In this document: in pieces, positions 22,743 through 35,700 of the stretch
Layout of the letters: each line of letters opens with the position of its first letter
Numbering within the stretch: position 1 is the first letter of the stretch
Assembly (NCBI GenBank): GCA_033439265.1
Contig: JAVTVX010000030.1
Coordinates: 1,490,501-1,554,500 of the forward strand
Length of the DNA: 64,000 bases
DNA from: Dillenia suffruticosa
Lineage: Eukaryota > Streptophyta > Magnoliopsida > Dilleniales > Dilleniaceae
Direction of reading: 5' to 3'
Translations under genes and position numbers: made by a program
Notes under the pieces: model-generated
Told to the model about the DNA's origin: nothing
The model's input: the letters and a program-made list of their open reading frames with translations, nothing else
The model's database searches: none

Positions 22743-25106
22743 TCAAGGTGAAGTTGAAGGTGGTCTAAACCTAAGTCCAGGCAAGTACCGGGAAATGAAT
22801 TCTCGAGCCAATGCTTGGAGCTCAACATCATCCACAGATCCCAATTGGTCTAGTACTAGTTGATCATCAATGTTCCAAAAACCACTAGCAAGTTGATTTG
22901 AAGCTTGTTGTGAAAGGAGAGGATCAAATTGGACCAAGGCAGTACTTGATGTTGATGCCAAGTCTTGTGGAGGAGGAGGGCATTTCGCAAGTGATGGAGA
23001 TTGAGGTTGATGACGATGAGATGGATGCAGTGGCGGGAGGTGCTGCAACGTCGAAAGACGGGCTTGGATGTGAGCCAACTCTGCTTGCAAATTCAAAACC
23101 TGTAATTTAAAATAAAAATGGATAACTTATTTTATCAATCAAACTTTGAACAAACGAGGTGACAAAATCATTTTGTAGTAATTCTACTATCCCTATGGTT
23201 TCAGTACCCACGTGATCAATGTCTGTCAGATAAATCTCCATAAAATCATGATCGTAAAAAATTTTTAATTTTTGAATAATCAGAATTTGATTCTAACTCA
23301 GACCACCATTCTTGTGACATAGGGATGGTAGAAAAATCTGATCACTCTATGGAGCTTGCTCAATGACTTATTCCTTCACATATATAAGGCCAAATGCAGC
23401 ATGCAGTAAACGTATATATGATATATTAAAGAACCCCTTCGTTAGTGACGAAAGATGGAAACATGAACCTAAAAGCAGAAAAATAAGAACCATTGTCTGA
23501 AATGAGCTGGTCAAATCAAGGAGGCTAAAGGAAATTAGAACAAGGAAGTAGATGATTTGAGTTCCAGAATTAGGATAAAATTAAGAAAATTATAAATATT
23601 TATAATGAAACCAGATATAAAATTTCGATCGAAAGTTAGAGGTTCAAAACCAAACCAATACCTACGAATACAGAAATGGAGAATAAAAAGAAGAACACAA
23701 AGAGGGTTAGAATTATAAGAAAGGCCCATAGATATATGAATCTATCATTATCATATTTTTCCTAATATAATAAGAGAATAGTTTCCCCATATGGACTACT
23801 TGCAAAGTTAGCCAAACAATATCTCAATGCCCTATGAAGATATTGGTATCTTACCTAATTAAAGTTTACAAGTAATGGGATTCTACCTATCCGATTCACA
23901 TAGAATCACACCTGAAGAAATACGGACAAAAAAAAAAAAGTACTTTCTATATAAATTTCTTTTACTTGACTAAGATATTCGAAAACTCTGCTAATCCAGT
24001 TTTAATAGTTGTTAGATCCAATTTAGAGGATGATTTTTCATTTTTCCATTTTCGAATTCAGATTTATGATTAAAAAAATCTAATATACTACCTACTAGCG
24101 CCATAGATCCTTGGTAGGATACTTTCTATATGTTAAATGCATTCTCATGACTCATGGAAAACCTTAACTCTCGCTAAACTTTGATGGTACTCGAAAGAAG
24201 ATAGATGCAGCTTAGACTTCCAAGATTTAGTGTCATAAACTAGAAAAAAGTCAAAAAGAAAAAAATAGACTTGTGGGTTGGATGAAGAAACCAACTATTA
24301 AAATAGTATATATTTGGTGGGATAAAAAATCTCTGTCACTTTGAAAAAGTTAGATGAATTTAGTTAAATTTATTTAAATTTATTAATATAGAATAATTTT
24401 ATTAAAAAACTGATTTTTACTTGCAAAATATTATATTTTCTACTAAAATATTCACATAGTTAAAAAAAAAAACATACTGTTTATCAAAGATATGACCATT
24501 TTTGTTCTAATTTTATTTCAAGTTTTTAAGGATTATTGCAAATAAAAATTTGAATAATTGCCATAAAAATAGGATGACAAATAGAAAAATACACAAGTAA
24601 CATTTTTCTTTATATGCCCTAAAGTAATTACATAAGAACGCTTGATCAGTTCAGTGATTGGTGCTCCTTAAACAATTTGTGCATAGAAAAAATAATTATC
24701 CGAAAAATTTGAGTTTAACGGATTTACTTAAGTCTAACGGGTCAATGATACATTTATTAAAAGAATAGGAAGAAGAGGATCATAGGGTAATTCTAACCGC
24801 GTGATCAAGAAATATTCTAAAGCAAAAGACTTGGAAAATCTCCCAAGCATGAGATCCAATAAATACTGCAGGCCCCACAAACTTCCATGGAAGGGAACAT
24901 AACTACAAGCTAGCCTCACCATATGTCTCCTCTTTGAACACAGACCCATTAAGAGAGAGCCAAGAAAGTCAAGAATTGAAGAATAAACAATTATAATTTG
25001 AAGTGAATAAAATTTGTGGAGCTGTTCAAGAAGGTGCTTTTCAACTTGGTAGCTCCGGCAAGCAACAAAACAAAGACTATATTCGAATCATCCACCACTA
25101 CATTGC

Positions 25107-25166
<60 letters not shown>

Positions 25167-26363
25167 ATGGTTTGAATTGAGTAACTATCATAAATAAGCA
25201 TGATTTTCACACATTTTTCTTCTTTGGAAAACTAAAGTTGGTAGGACTACTATTTTAAACAAGAAAAGAATTAAGAAGAAGACTTTGGGGGTGGCCTTCT
25301 CTTGTAACCCTTCTAAAGAATTAACCACTTACTATAAAAATAATTATGAAAATAGGAGAGGATTATAGCAAAGGACAAAGAAAAAAAAAGGAATTTTCCA
25401 ATAAAAATGCTGTGGGCGATAATACCAATATTTTCTATGGTCTCAGTTTGGGATGGAAAAAACTTGAACTAAAAGCAAAAGCAACCCAAAAAAAGGAGGA
25501 AAAACAAAATTCTATTTTGGGATTTTTAGAAAAATATATAATATGACAACAACGTTAGTTCTACCATAATGGGTATTTTCTAATTCTTGAAATGTAATAC
25601 TAAAAGTCAATTTATTTTAGACTTTAAGACAAAACAATGGACTTGATAAAAACGTCAACTAGGAAATAAAGAAAAAATGGGAGAAAATATAGTGACTACA
25701 TGGTCCAGTCTCTCATAACCTGGTATGAAATGCAGTACGTGATCATATCTATCCTAAGGTAGATTTTTTAGTAGGTTTCTAGTTGGAAAACCTCTGGATC
25801 TCTTCTTTTTTTTTTTCAAAAATCGAAAGAAGAAGAAGACTTGATTAAAACAAAAAGAATAAAATAAATAAAAGATCACCCCACAAAAAATGACAAAAAC
25901 CCAATCATTTTTCCCAAAAAAGAAACAATTTTAAAAAAAAATCAAAGCTAGCATTAACAAGTAATTAAGAAAAAAAAAGAAACAAATTAATAGCTAGCAA
26001 TATCCATGAGCCAGGGGTATGAGAGGAATGAAATGAAATTAAAATTACCTGTTGTTGAAGAGCAAAGATGTGAGAAACACAGCCATAAACAGGGTCTCTA
26101 ACCCTAGCCAAGGCCTCATAACAAAGGGAAACGACAGCATCGAGACGCTTGTGAGGAGGGATCCTAAGGAGGAGTTTGGAGGCATTGCTAGCACCAAACA
26201 CTTTATGAACGGCAGCAAAGTGAGCAGTGCCTTGATCAGGGTCGAAATAGGGTGCAAATATACATCCTCTCACACACTTTCTTCTAAGGAACTTACATGC
26301 TCCACAAGGCCCACCACCTCCTCCCCCAGCTCCTCCATGATTACTACTATTTCCCCCACTCAT
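22743..26363 (-). CDS. LBD19: LBD19-like LOB-domain transcription factor
   Basis: Two exons, 26049-26363 and 22743-23099, joined across a 2949-bp GT-AG intron in phase 0, give 223 aa. The LOB domain is complete. The C block is [15 protein letters not shown] (CX2CX6CX3C) at residues 20-34, followed by the GAS block with [17 protein letters not shown]. The leucine-zipper-like LX6LX3LX6L ([19 protein letters not shown]) is split by the intron between Gln105 and Val106. LOB proteins bind DNA in the nucleus as dimers. The C-terminal [13 protein letters not shown] and short length resemble Arabidopsis LBD19 rather than LBD18. The LBD18 gene lies 12.3 kb away and diverges, as expected for this neighbouring pair. 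The leader has CT-rich sequence, and twin G-boxes lie 0.9 kb upstream. The family call is near certain; the subgroup is inferred from memory of family sequences. Confidence 0.9.
25108..25162. repeat. (CT)27 microsatellite in LBD19 intron
   Basis: A perfect 55-bp TC tract lies inside the single intron of the LBD19-like gene, about 890 bp from its 5' splice site. It reads as GA on the gene's own strand and is a likely polymorphic marker. Confidence 0.95.
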
Positions 26364-27054
26364 CTCTCTCTTTCTTTCTCTCTCTATCTGAGAAGATGTC
26401 TAGAGAGAGGGGTGTTTCTTGTTCTTAGACTTTACTTTAGTGGGGTTGGGAGATAGAGAGAGGCGGGTGTTTGGTATCTAGAGATAGAGAGAGACAGAGG
26501 GTTGGGATTTCTTTGTTTGTTTGTCTTTTATTGGTTAAGTTGAGAATTAACAAAGTCTATAAGTAGAAGCTTTTGTTGGAGTAGGGAGGGAGGGGTGGGG
26601 TTGAGTCATTTTGAATAGGAGTACTTGTTGTTTGTTGATGTCTTTGTTTAGTAGGAAAAAGCTTTTTATTATTTAAAAAGGAAAAAACTCGAATTTACAC
26701 ACACACACACATACATGGGTGTAAAAAGAAAAAAATATATATATAATTAAAACTTAAGAAAGCCTAGTGAGGGAAGTTTATAAGAATAAAATTTTTAAAC
26801 AAATCAAATAAGAAAAAATAGATATACTGATAATTATTCAATTTTTTTTAAAGAAAGATATTGTACACAACAAAAAAATATATTATGAGAAAATTTTCTT
26901 TTTTCAATGGTATTTAAAAGAATGAATAGATCTTTTTTACAGAGTTAATTCGAAATTTGTGCAAATAAACTTATTTAATAACTCGTGAGGTCAACTAACC
27001 CAGAAAATTCTAGTGAGAAATCTTGTCATTTCACCATTTTTTGTGTTGTTTGGG

Positions 27055-27058
<4 letters not shown>

Positions 27059-27096
<38 letters not shown>

Positions 27097-27105
27097 CAGA
27101 GAGAC
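27059..27105. promoter_or_regulatory. GA tract with GAGACA elements upstream of LBD19
   Basis: A (GA)n run grades into GAGACAGAGAGACAGAGAGAC about 0.7 kb upstream of the LBD19 start. GAGACA is the reverse complement of the auxin-response core TGTCTC, and LBD genes of this group are ARF7/ARF19 targets in Arabidopsis. In a purine-rich tract these hexamers can arise by chance, so a regulatory role is only suggested. Confidence 0.35.
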
Positions 27106-27276
27106 TTTAAAGCCACGAAAGGTAGGGGAAGGGGGAAGAGCAGGGTAGTGTGTTGGGGGGAGAGGTGCTTGCGTGAAGCAAAACACAGACACAAACAAGC
27201 ACTGGGGTTGGGGGGGTTGTAATGCAAATATGAGGTGGCAGTGGACAACTTCTTCCCCTACCGCCGCAGTTGTGCC

Positions 27277-27295
27277 CACGTGCGAACCCCACGTG
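27277..27295. promoter_or_regulatory. Twin G-boxes upstream of LBD19
   Basis: Two perfect CACGTG palindromes (27277-27282 and 27290-27295) lie 13 bp apart, about 0.91 kb upstream of the LBD19 ATG on its own strand. They sit in a locally GC-rich patch. G-boxes bind plant bHLH and bZIP factors, and close pairs often act together. Confidence 0.5.
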
Positions 27296-27599
27296 GAACA
27301 AACATCCCCACATCTGATCATATGCCCTCCTCTTCTTTACTCTCTCTCTCTCTCTTTTCTTTTGACACACGCTCTCTCTACAGCTGGTTTACTGTTTTTC
27401 CCTTTATGTGCATGAAAGAGAGAATGTCGAATGCTCGTTGCGTTTGAGTTTGGGTGATTGAGCGCGCCATGATTGGCCATGCACGGCCAGTCTCGCATAG
27501 TTCGTGTTGTCCTTGACTTCTTTTGCATTCCCTTTTTTACCTCCTTTTTTTTTTTTTCAAATAAAAGCAGGTAGTTAAGTTTGAAAGTATACAATTGAA

Positions 27600-27790
27600 G
27601 TAATCAATGTATTAATATTCTGTGATCGGATATTAAATTTCTTTAATTATAAATCTTGAATTCGAGTCATAAAAATAAAAAAATATGAATCGAGTGAAAA
27701 AACTCCTTAATGAGCTTTACAGGTATTCAATCAGATTAATCAAAAAAAATCCAAATATAGATAACGGCAAATAATCCACTTGCACCAACA
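27600..27790 (+). repeat. Family R SINE-like copy, plus orientation
   Basis: A sense copy with CTTGAATTCGAGTCATAAAA, TCCTTAATGAGCTTTACAGG and TATTCAATCAGATTAATCA, ending in 'aataatccacttgcacc' as the copy at 40943-41137 does. Imperfect flanking repeats (AATCAATGTA near 27604, AATCAAAGTA near 27791) may be an eroded TSD. Confidence 0.55.
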
Positions 27791-30304
27791 AATCAAAGTA
27801 CTTGATGTCTTGTGGGTAATGCCCGAAAGTTATTGTTAGAACTCAAATCTGTTGTTTTAGAAAATATTATAAGTACAATAACTAATACTTTATACTTGTT
27901 GTGCCATTCCTCTAATCTAATCACAAATTTAATTTTTATTACAATGAAAATTATTTACATTAATAAAGATTAAAAATGCTAATTAGACATGCAAGGAAAA
28001 AAGGCATGTTAATTTTTGAACCATACTCAGATTATCCGTGACAATACCGATTCATTCTCCCTTATTCATAGTTTTTTAATTATAAATAAAGTTAAATAAA
28101 TTAAATTTAATCTGACAGTCTATATTAATATGTTCTAATTGAATATTTATTTAACTTTATTAAAATATATTGATAATCTAATTAAAAATTAGACTATGAT
28201 ATAAGATTTAATTTATTTGATTTCCGACTTATTTGATTCATATGACATTATATGCAGTAGAAATGGAATACTTTTGCATGATGTTAATCATGTAGAAGAA
28301 ATTTACTTAGTAGTCAATTTTTATTTTTTATTTTTTTGGTTACGTAGCGGTTATATAAATTATGAATATACACACGCTATGAATATTTAAACACGAAATC
28401 TTGAGTAAGACGTTTGAGTAAGAACTCTTTATTATTCCGGTGTCTCTATAAAGACAATAATCAATTTTTATAAAAAAAAAAAAAAAAAATTGGATGAAAG
28501 TTTTTCTTTACATTATAGAAGCAGAGGTGAATGTATTTTCTTTTTAAAATACATTGCAATTGAATTTTATTACCCAGTAATTTAGTGAATATCCAAAATA
28601 TATTTCTCTAATCTAAATATTAATCTATTGTAAGTTTAGTTCTTTTATGCATTTTTTAATAATTTAAATAATTTATATAGTCCAATAAATATAAAAAATA
28701 TATATATATATATATATAAAATGCATGGGCTCATAAAAAAAAATTATAAATTTCAGCTCCAACGCATACGTTTCGCCAGACATGGAACCGTGCGAAACGG
28801 ACAGCTTGGGTCAAGCGTCAAGCCCGAAACCTATGTCTGAAAATGCAATTTCAAATCTATCTCTAATTTAGCTTAATTAAGTAATAATTATAAGTTAATT
28901 ATCTTGAAAATTAATTAATTAGAAATTAAATACCAAATAAGTAGAAACAAAGGCAGAAAATATTTTGACTTAGTTTTCTTGAAGGGAAAAAAATAAAAAC
29001 CGGCATCTAATTGATATAATAGCTTGAGATCACTGATACTTATCAAATAAAATTTTGAATTTGAATTTTGTATATATATAGAGAAAGAGAAAAATATAAA
29101 GATCTACGAGGCATAAAATGGTTTCTTCATTCCTTAAAAAAGAAGAATCAACAATGAAAAATTGTTAATCAACATTTCATCGGTTTGGTCAATGATTGAA
29201 CAATAATATTTTTTAAATAAAATTTTAAATTTAAATTTTATATATGAATAAAATAGATATAAGAAGAGTTTCATTTTATAAAGACTCAATCTGGGTTGAA
29301 CCGGATTTAGTGAATATCAATAATTTATAAAAAAATATTATTAATCGAAAGATAAATAGTTAGAAAAAGTTTTTTCATTCTTTTCGAAATTAATTATTAT
29401 CTATCATTGGTAAATAATAATAATAAGCTTTGTCATTGTAACCCGGACACGTTTGGTTGATAGCAATCAGGTAAATATCTTGGGCATGATACCAGGAATA
29501 GTCTCCCTATCCTTTCGAAGAGTACGGTCCACATCTTCTCACTTTTCACTTTTGAGTGAAACTTTATAACCCTAGGTTTGGTTATTATCATTTAAAAAAA
29601 AAAAATCTGAAAAAGGGGCCAGGGGGGGGGGGAGTTCTGGGGTTTGGCCCTGCCCAATGTATTACAGTGAATGTATAATATTTTTGAATTATATATCTCT
29701 GGTTCAAAAGACAAAAATTGGATTTGTTTTAATCAATAAATAATTATATAAACTAAGTATATATTTATTATTAACTTATTTTATACATTTTAATTTATAA
29801 ATACAAAAATAACCATAAATATATTTTTTTAAAAAATAATAATTTGAGATGAGTCAAAGAATTCCTGCAACTCTCCCCGTTGAATGGAATTCACGCAACC
29901 CAATCTGCCATTCTAGGTTGCTCGGGCCTCATTGGTAGATACAGGCCCTGCAATAGGGGTTTTTTTTCCATGACCCTCCTTAGGATAAGACTTTCATTAC
30001 TGTTTTTCTTTTTTTCTTTTGTATTATTATTATTTTTTCAAAACGAGATTCAAATTTCAAGCGAAGAGATTAAAAGAGAAGAATTGTAATTGATAAATCG
30101 TTTTTTGGGAGATGTGAGACTTTTATTACTGTTTTTCATTTTTGTATAATTGATTAATATTTAAAATTATATTTTTATTAATTTGATTAAAATATTATCA
30201 TTACCAGAGTCACCGTACGTTGATGGTTTTCATTGCTATTGTTTGCATTGAAATTTAACCGGTCAAAATTCTGATGCACTAGCAAAAGACCTACTTAAAA
30301 CCTG

Positions 30305-30306
<2 letters not shown>

Positions 30307-30361
<55 letters not shown>
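30307..30361. repeat. (AG)n microsatellite
   Basis: An uninterrupted AG tract of 55 bp in the LBD19-LBD18 spacer, with no gene next to it. Confidence 0.95.
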
Positions 30362-30366
<5 letters not shown>

Positions 30367-30820
30367 TGTTAGGCCCTGAATTCCTCCAACAGGCACCCAT
30401 CCGCAGCGCAACAACTGGGGTATGGGGAAACAGAGTTATGTGTCATATCACCATAGTCTCGATTGGATATATTACCCCTAGCCTGGATGCAGCTCAAGTA
30501 TTGTGCCCTTCGCGCAATTGAATATTTTCAAGTTGGGAAACACTTTATCCATTTTTCTTTTTATAAATCAAATACTAAACTGATTAACTCATATAATTAT
30601 TTCTCTCATCTGTTATTCGTAATTTGTTCAGCGATTATTATATACACAGATTCAATCACGAGATCTTTTGACATAACTTTTGCTTGTTATAGTTTAATTA
30701 TGTGGTTGTTATATTCTTTCCCTCGGGCATATGTGGGGGTCTCTTAAAATTTTTGAGGATTAGATTTTAGAGTCCTGTTCTAATATAACAGGTTGAATAT
30801 TCAAAAAATATATATATATA

Positions 30821-30999
30821 CCGACGTCTGATAATTCAGTTGGTTCAGAGATTAACGCTTCTTAACCATGATCGAGAGTTTGATCCTTCATGAGAATGGA
30901 AAAATCAGCGTCTCTGTCCCCTCAATTGGGTGCTACAAACGGTCAACTCAAATTAATCGGGGTGAAACCCCGAGGTTGATGGCCTAACTATGGTATCAA
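30821..30999 (+). mobile_element. tRNA-derived SINE, family A copy 2
   Basis: The most complete family A copy. A-box-like TAATTCAGTTGGTTCAGAG is followed by B-box-like GAGTTTGATCCTT. The body has CCTCAATTGGGTGCTACAAA and ends in GATGGCCTAACTATGGTATC. Both sides border similar 'aaatatatatata' stretches that could be a TSD, but that sequence is low-complexity. Confidence 0.7.
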
Positions 31000-31086
31000 A
31001 TATATATATAACCCAAAAAGAAACGAGACAAAAAGGGTTCGAGACCCAAAAGTTAATTCCTTGAGATGGGAGTTCCTGATTCATTT

Positions 31087-31300
31087 TCATGTAGCAGCAG
31101 TCCTATGCTCTTGGGGGGCTGTGGAGGCATGCATTCCTGGAGGGCTCGAGTGTTCCAGGCTGGCCATGTGGTCGGCACGTCTCTTTCCTTCTCTAAAAAT
31201 GTGGGTGATAGAAGAAGCGCCATTGCTTTGCATGAGTGATCTGCAGTCCTTGATAACTAAGTGAAGGGGTTGGTGGTTGGGACTCCCTTATTAAGTTAAA
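31087..31300 (-). pseudogene. LINE RNase H C-terminal remnant
   Basis: On the minus strand the frame from about 31260 reads LVIKDCRSLMQSNGASSITH and then IFREGKRRADHMASL. It keeps the family's 'I.DC..L' helix and the 'H.FRE.N..AD..A' C-terminal motif of plant LINE-type RNase H. It stops at 31087-31089. The upstream continuation needs a frame change, so only a fragment remains. Confidence comes from motif order alone. Confidence 0.6.
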
Positions 31301-31329
31301 TGGCAATAGATGATTTAGTGAATAGTAAT

Positions 31330-31465
31330 ATTATATCGTTTAACTAAATGTTAAATTTAAAATTTGAAAACTATAAAAAATTATATTGAAAACACTCTTT
31401 CTAAATTGAACCCGACAACAATCAAATCAGATTAGTTAAATTATAGTTTCGGATATCGATACGTT
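31330..31465 (+). repeat. Family R SINE-like copy, plus orientation
   Basis: Diverged sense copy. It contains 'aaaaaattatattgaaaaca', 'aaatcagattagttaaatta' and a tail of TTTCGGATATCGATACG followed by an A-rich tract. Confidence 0.45.
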
Positions 31466-32084
31466 AAAAAAAATAAAAAATAAAAGAGGGGAATTTGTTT
31501 CAATGTCGCATGGCGCAACAGTTTGGGGAATTTTCAGGTCAAAGCCCATTGTCTAGATCCAAAGCCCACAATCCAAAGAATCCAAATTCGAAAGTGAAGT
31601 TTGTGCTATCCAAGCCCAAATTTAGTACAATGTTGGGAATTTTGGTCTGCCCCGGTGGTGTCATTCCCCTAGTCCAATGAGTGCCCTTTGCCAATTATAT
31701 TGATTAGCAAAAAGGAAAAAAAAAAAAGACTGGTATAAAAATTTGAAGTGAGTTTCTATAATTCTGTTAGATGATCTGTGAAGAAATCAATTTAAGGTTA
31801 TTTTTCTATTAATTAATCCAAAAAGATTGAGAAGAGATGATTAAAAAAAAAACACCAATATATCATAATAAGATAAAAAGTTATAAATTCTATTTATATA
31901 GTTCTTCGTTTACACATTTACTATTGCAAATTCATAATATTATAATTAATATAATTTTGATAATATAATATTTATCGTATATTGAAAATATATTATAGCT
32001 TGACTTTCGTACTAATCATGAAAATATTCACTATATATACTTCTAATAGGATTATCGATTGTATATATATACACATATATATTT

Positions 32085-32240
32085 ATTATTTTTTTGGTAT
32101 CTACTATTGATATCTGAAGGGGGTTCTATTTAGGGGTGATTCTCGCAGCGTAGTTTTTTTTTTTTTCTTCAAATTTCGAATCCGAAACTTGATTAAGAGA
32201 TATAATATCATATCCTATTAGACCGACTGTCCATTGATTA
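32085..32240 (-). repeat. Family R SINE-like copy, minus orientation
   Basis: Starts with TTTTTTTGGTATCTACTATT on the plus strand and ends with AAACTTGATTAAGAGATATA and TAGACCGACTGTCCATTGAT. The reverse complement gives the family head. Confidence 0.5.
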
Positions 32241-33743
32241 TGTATATATATATAGCCACGTCGCTCAATACAATTTATTTAATATGTTTTAATACAAAAT
32301 ATTTCTAAATTTTCTCATTTCTCTTCAATTATAAATATAAAATATTAATCTAATTAACAACTAAAGTATCACCTCGGTAATATATCAAATTGTAGTTTGA
32401 CTATGTGAGAAGTGAGTACCCGAAGTCACATTTTGTACTCCACAATTCCATCGATGAAAGGCTCTGATCGGTCGTTGGGACAAAAAGTTTGCAAGCTTCA
32501 TTTTCTTGTCTATCAATGAAGAAAGCTCACAGAAACTTTTGGGTTTCAAACTGGACCACAACCCTAAATTCAACGACAAAGAGAGGTAGAAAAGCAAGGG
32601 ATTGCTTAGATAGAACACACTTGGGCACCTTCCAACCAATTGGTACGGTATGATATGGAAAGAGTTGAACTTTAGGTAATATATTGCAATGGTCAGATGC
32701 CTATCTGGTCAAAAGATACACACTATGCTTTCTATTCTTATGATGTTAGTTCTCTAGCAACTAGATGGCATTTGAACCTTTGGGCCCATGTGTGTGTAAC
32801 TCGTAATTATTCTGATTTATTTAATAATTTTATAAAATAAAATTATTTTTTATTATATACTTTTAAACTTTATGAATTTTCTATTAAACAAAAAACGAAT
32901 CTACAAGCAACATGACTCGTCGAAAAATCTAACCTGAAGTCTCTGTATTGATTGAAAATTAATAATTATAATCTCAATTTGTGGCTTTTCTAGACTAGTC
33001 AAATTATTGAATTAATGAATAAAAATTGCTCTTTATGAGGGAAAAAATCATGAGGGTATGAAAGAAAGAAAAAAAGTTTTAAAGTCAATTGAATAAATTT
33101 TTGTCTAGTAAACTTAGTACCTTTGCAAGAGAAAAAGTGGGGTTTGAATTTTATGTAGAAGACTAAAAGAACAAAAGGTTTAATTGATAAAATGTAAAAC
33201 ATGTGGATGAATGTGACCATAAGACCATCCTATGTGTTATTGTGGGATTCCCATGTGGAACACATTTTGTGTGGGGTCTTGATTTTCTTAGCATGGGAAA
33301 GAGACGTTCACCATTGGGAATTGCTTGAAATTGCCAAATTCAAAACAATTTCTTACCCTAAAAAAAAAAAAAAAAGTCAACTAAATAACTTATTGTACTT
33401 TTATTTTGAAAGTAACAAGATGCAATTAAAAAAAGTACCCAGATATAATAAAAGGAGGAGGAGGAGAATTTTAATTTCCTAAGTTTGACACACAATGAGA
33501 AACCAACCCTTTTGACAAAATTTAAGATGAAATTTTCTAATTCATCAAATCATTTTCTAAAGCATTTGTTACCATCATAGAATCCTCCATCAAGCTGCTT
33601 TCATCCAAAAGAGCCTTCCTATATAGCACAAAGAAATTTAGAATCCTGATATTTCGGGTAGAGTACCAACTGAATCCCTTTATTAACATTTTTTAGAAAT
33701 TACTATTGTTCTTCTTTAACATGTTATCAGAATCATGTTTAAT

Positions 33744-33862
33744 GTAGCGTTGGGAAATCTGTCTTCTCAATTGGGTCCTGCAAGTTATTGACCTAGATTA
33801 GTCGGGACGAAACTCCGAATACTGGGTTAGTGGTCTAACCATGATATAAAAAAAAAAAAGAG
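33744..33862 (+). mobile_element. 5'-truncated SINE family A, exact 11-bp TSD
   Basis: A 119-bp insertion lies between TCATGTTTAAT at 33733-33743 and the same 11 bp at 33863-33873. It keeps only the family A body (CTCAATTGGGTCCTGCAAG onward), the 3' end TGGTCTAACCATGATAT, and a poly(A) tail. The tRNA head is missing, the usual result of incomplete reverse transcription. The exact TSD and clean tail make this one of the clearest retroposon calls in the window. Confidence 0.85.
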
Positions 33863-35339
33863 TCATGTTTAATTCTTAATACCACTAAACCAATACTTCA
33901 AGCCAAGCCAAGCCAAGCCATGGGAGAAAGTAAAGATGAAATCATAAGATAATAGTTTTAATCACCAACCTACTCTAAGTAGGAGTCCTCTAAACTCATT
34001 TTCCTACTTAATCCCAAGCTCAGTGATTTAAACTAGTGCCCAAAGGTGAGGAGTGGTTTCCTTTTTGGTAAAGCCTCTTGTTTGATCGAAACGATGAGCT
34101 CCCCAACTAATTAACTATAAATTAGCATCTCATCTGTTATGAATTAAGACGACATCGAGTAATTTAAAACTCATTATCTTTCCAATCAATTTTAAAAAAA
34201 TTGATTAACTTTATAGTTGTATGCATCTTTATGAATTTCAAGCATCTTGACACACACGAGTGAGGGAGGGATTGTAGGGGTCCCTACAAGTTCTGTGATT
34301 AGCATTGATCACTGGTTAAGCAACATACCTGTTGGTAAAAGTTTGGGCATGCCTACCATTCACAGCTTACTAGATTCCTCTCAAAAGATGTAAAGACCCA
34401 AGGGAATGGTTTAATGTATTCTAGACATGCTCTGTACCCCTGATTAGCTTTCTAACTTTTTTAGGACAGAATTTGTTTAATGGAAGTTTTATGATACAAA
34501 TTTGAAAAATACACTAATCAAAACTTTATTCTTTCTTTGAATCAATCTGTTTCTATATTTATATTTCGATTAATTCAATTTAAATATTGTCTGATTCAAT
34601 TTAGGGTATTATCTTTTAATATAAAATTTTTCATTAATAAGTTTTAAACTTTCAAGACTTGATTAAAATGTTAAATGATTTAATATTTTTATTCATTAAA
34701 TTTACTGTGAATCGATACATAGAACCACTTAATCTAAGCATGGTTTTTCATTCCCCGAGAAATGAAATTAAAAAAAAAATTAGGATCTCACCTCCACACG
34801 TGTGTGGGGATCTAAATTTCCAAGGTTTTTGACGCTTTAGTTTCACCTTTCTTACGTGTCATTATCGTACCTTCATATGTATTTTATTTTTCAAAAACTC
34901 TCTCTCTCTCTCTCTCTCTCCCTCTCTCCCCCTCTCTGTAGGGCAAAAAAAATGATTTGATAGTGATGGGAAACGTGTGCACGCAATTATAATTTTCATA
35001 CTTTGGTTTCTTCAAATTATTACCTTCGTATTATTTATTATTTAGTTGATAATTTTAATTGCTATTTTTTAAATATTTTCTTCATATAATTAATACACTT
35101 ATTTTAAAAATATAGGACCTAAAAAATAAAAAATTTAAAATTTAAAATTTTAATTTATCGTAATCCTTTTACACAATTACTCTTAATGGCATTTTTTGCC
35201 TAACAGTTACTTTATAATTTAAAGCGAGAGTGATGCAATTTAATGAATAATATATTTTAATTAAAATTTTGTGTATAAAATATCAAAAAAAAAATTGTTC
35301 TGGATTCAAATGATTTAAAAAAAAAAAATCTAAAACCAG

Positions 35340-35700
35340 AGAGAGAGGATTTTGTGTTCCGACAGAAAAGAAGACCCAAAATCCTAAGGCCAATCTATTC
35401 TTAACCGGGGGCCGAACAGGTTACAAATTCCGAGGAAGGACGACAATTTCTTTATTTATTTATTTATTTTTTATTTTTTCCCACGGCCAATGTAGGACGA
35501 GCGTAGGCAGATGATCATCAACCGCGTACGGGTACGGTAAAAAAAAAAAGGTTAAAAAGTGGGGAAAGCTGGACACTTGCGAAAGTCGACCGGCTACGAT
35601 CAAGGGAGAGGGAGAGTCATTGCTTCCTCTGTACACCACACGGATTGGACAAGAACCGGACGGCGCGGATTTCAGCCGTTACCAACTGTTTCTGATTCTC
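35340..35700. other. GC-richer island in the LBD spacer
   Basis: About 360 bp with many CpG and GC-rich words stands out from the AT-rich surroundings. Frames are short and unrecognised. It could be a promoter-like remnant, an unannotated non-coding transcript, or old mobile-element sequence. Confidence 0.3.

Noticed and set aside
24991-25197. Open frames on both strands across the (CT)27 tract
   Set aside because: Repeat-driven frames inside the LBD19 intron.
33900-33920. AAGCC repeated four times, considered as telomere-like or CRISPR-like
   Set aside because: Only a 20-bp microsatellite, with no spacers and no array.
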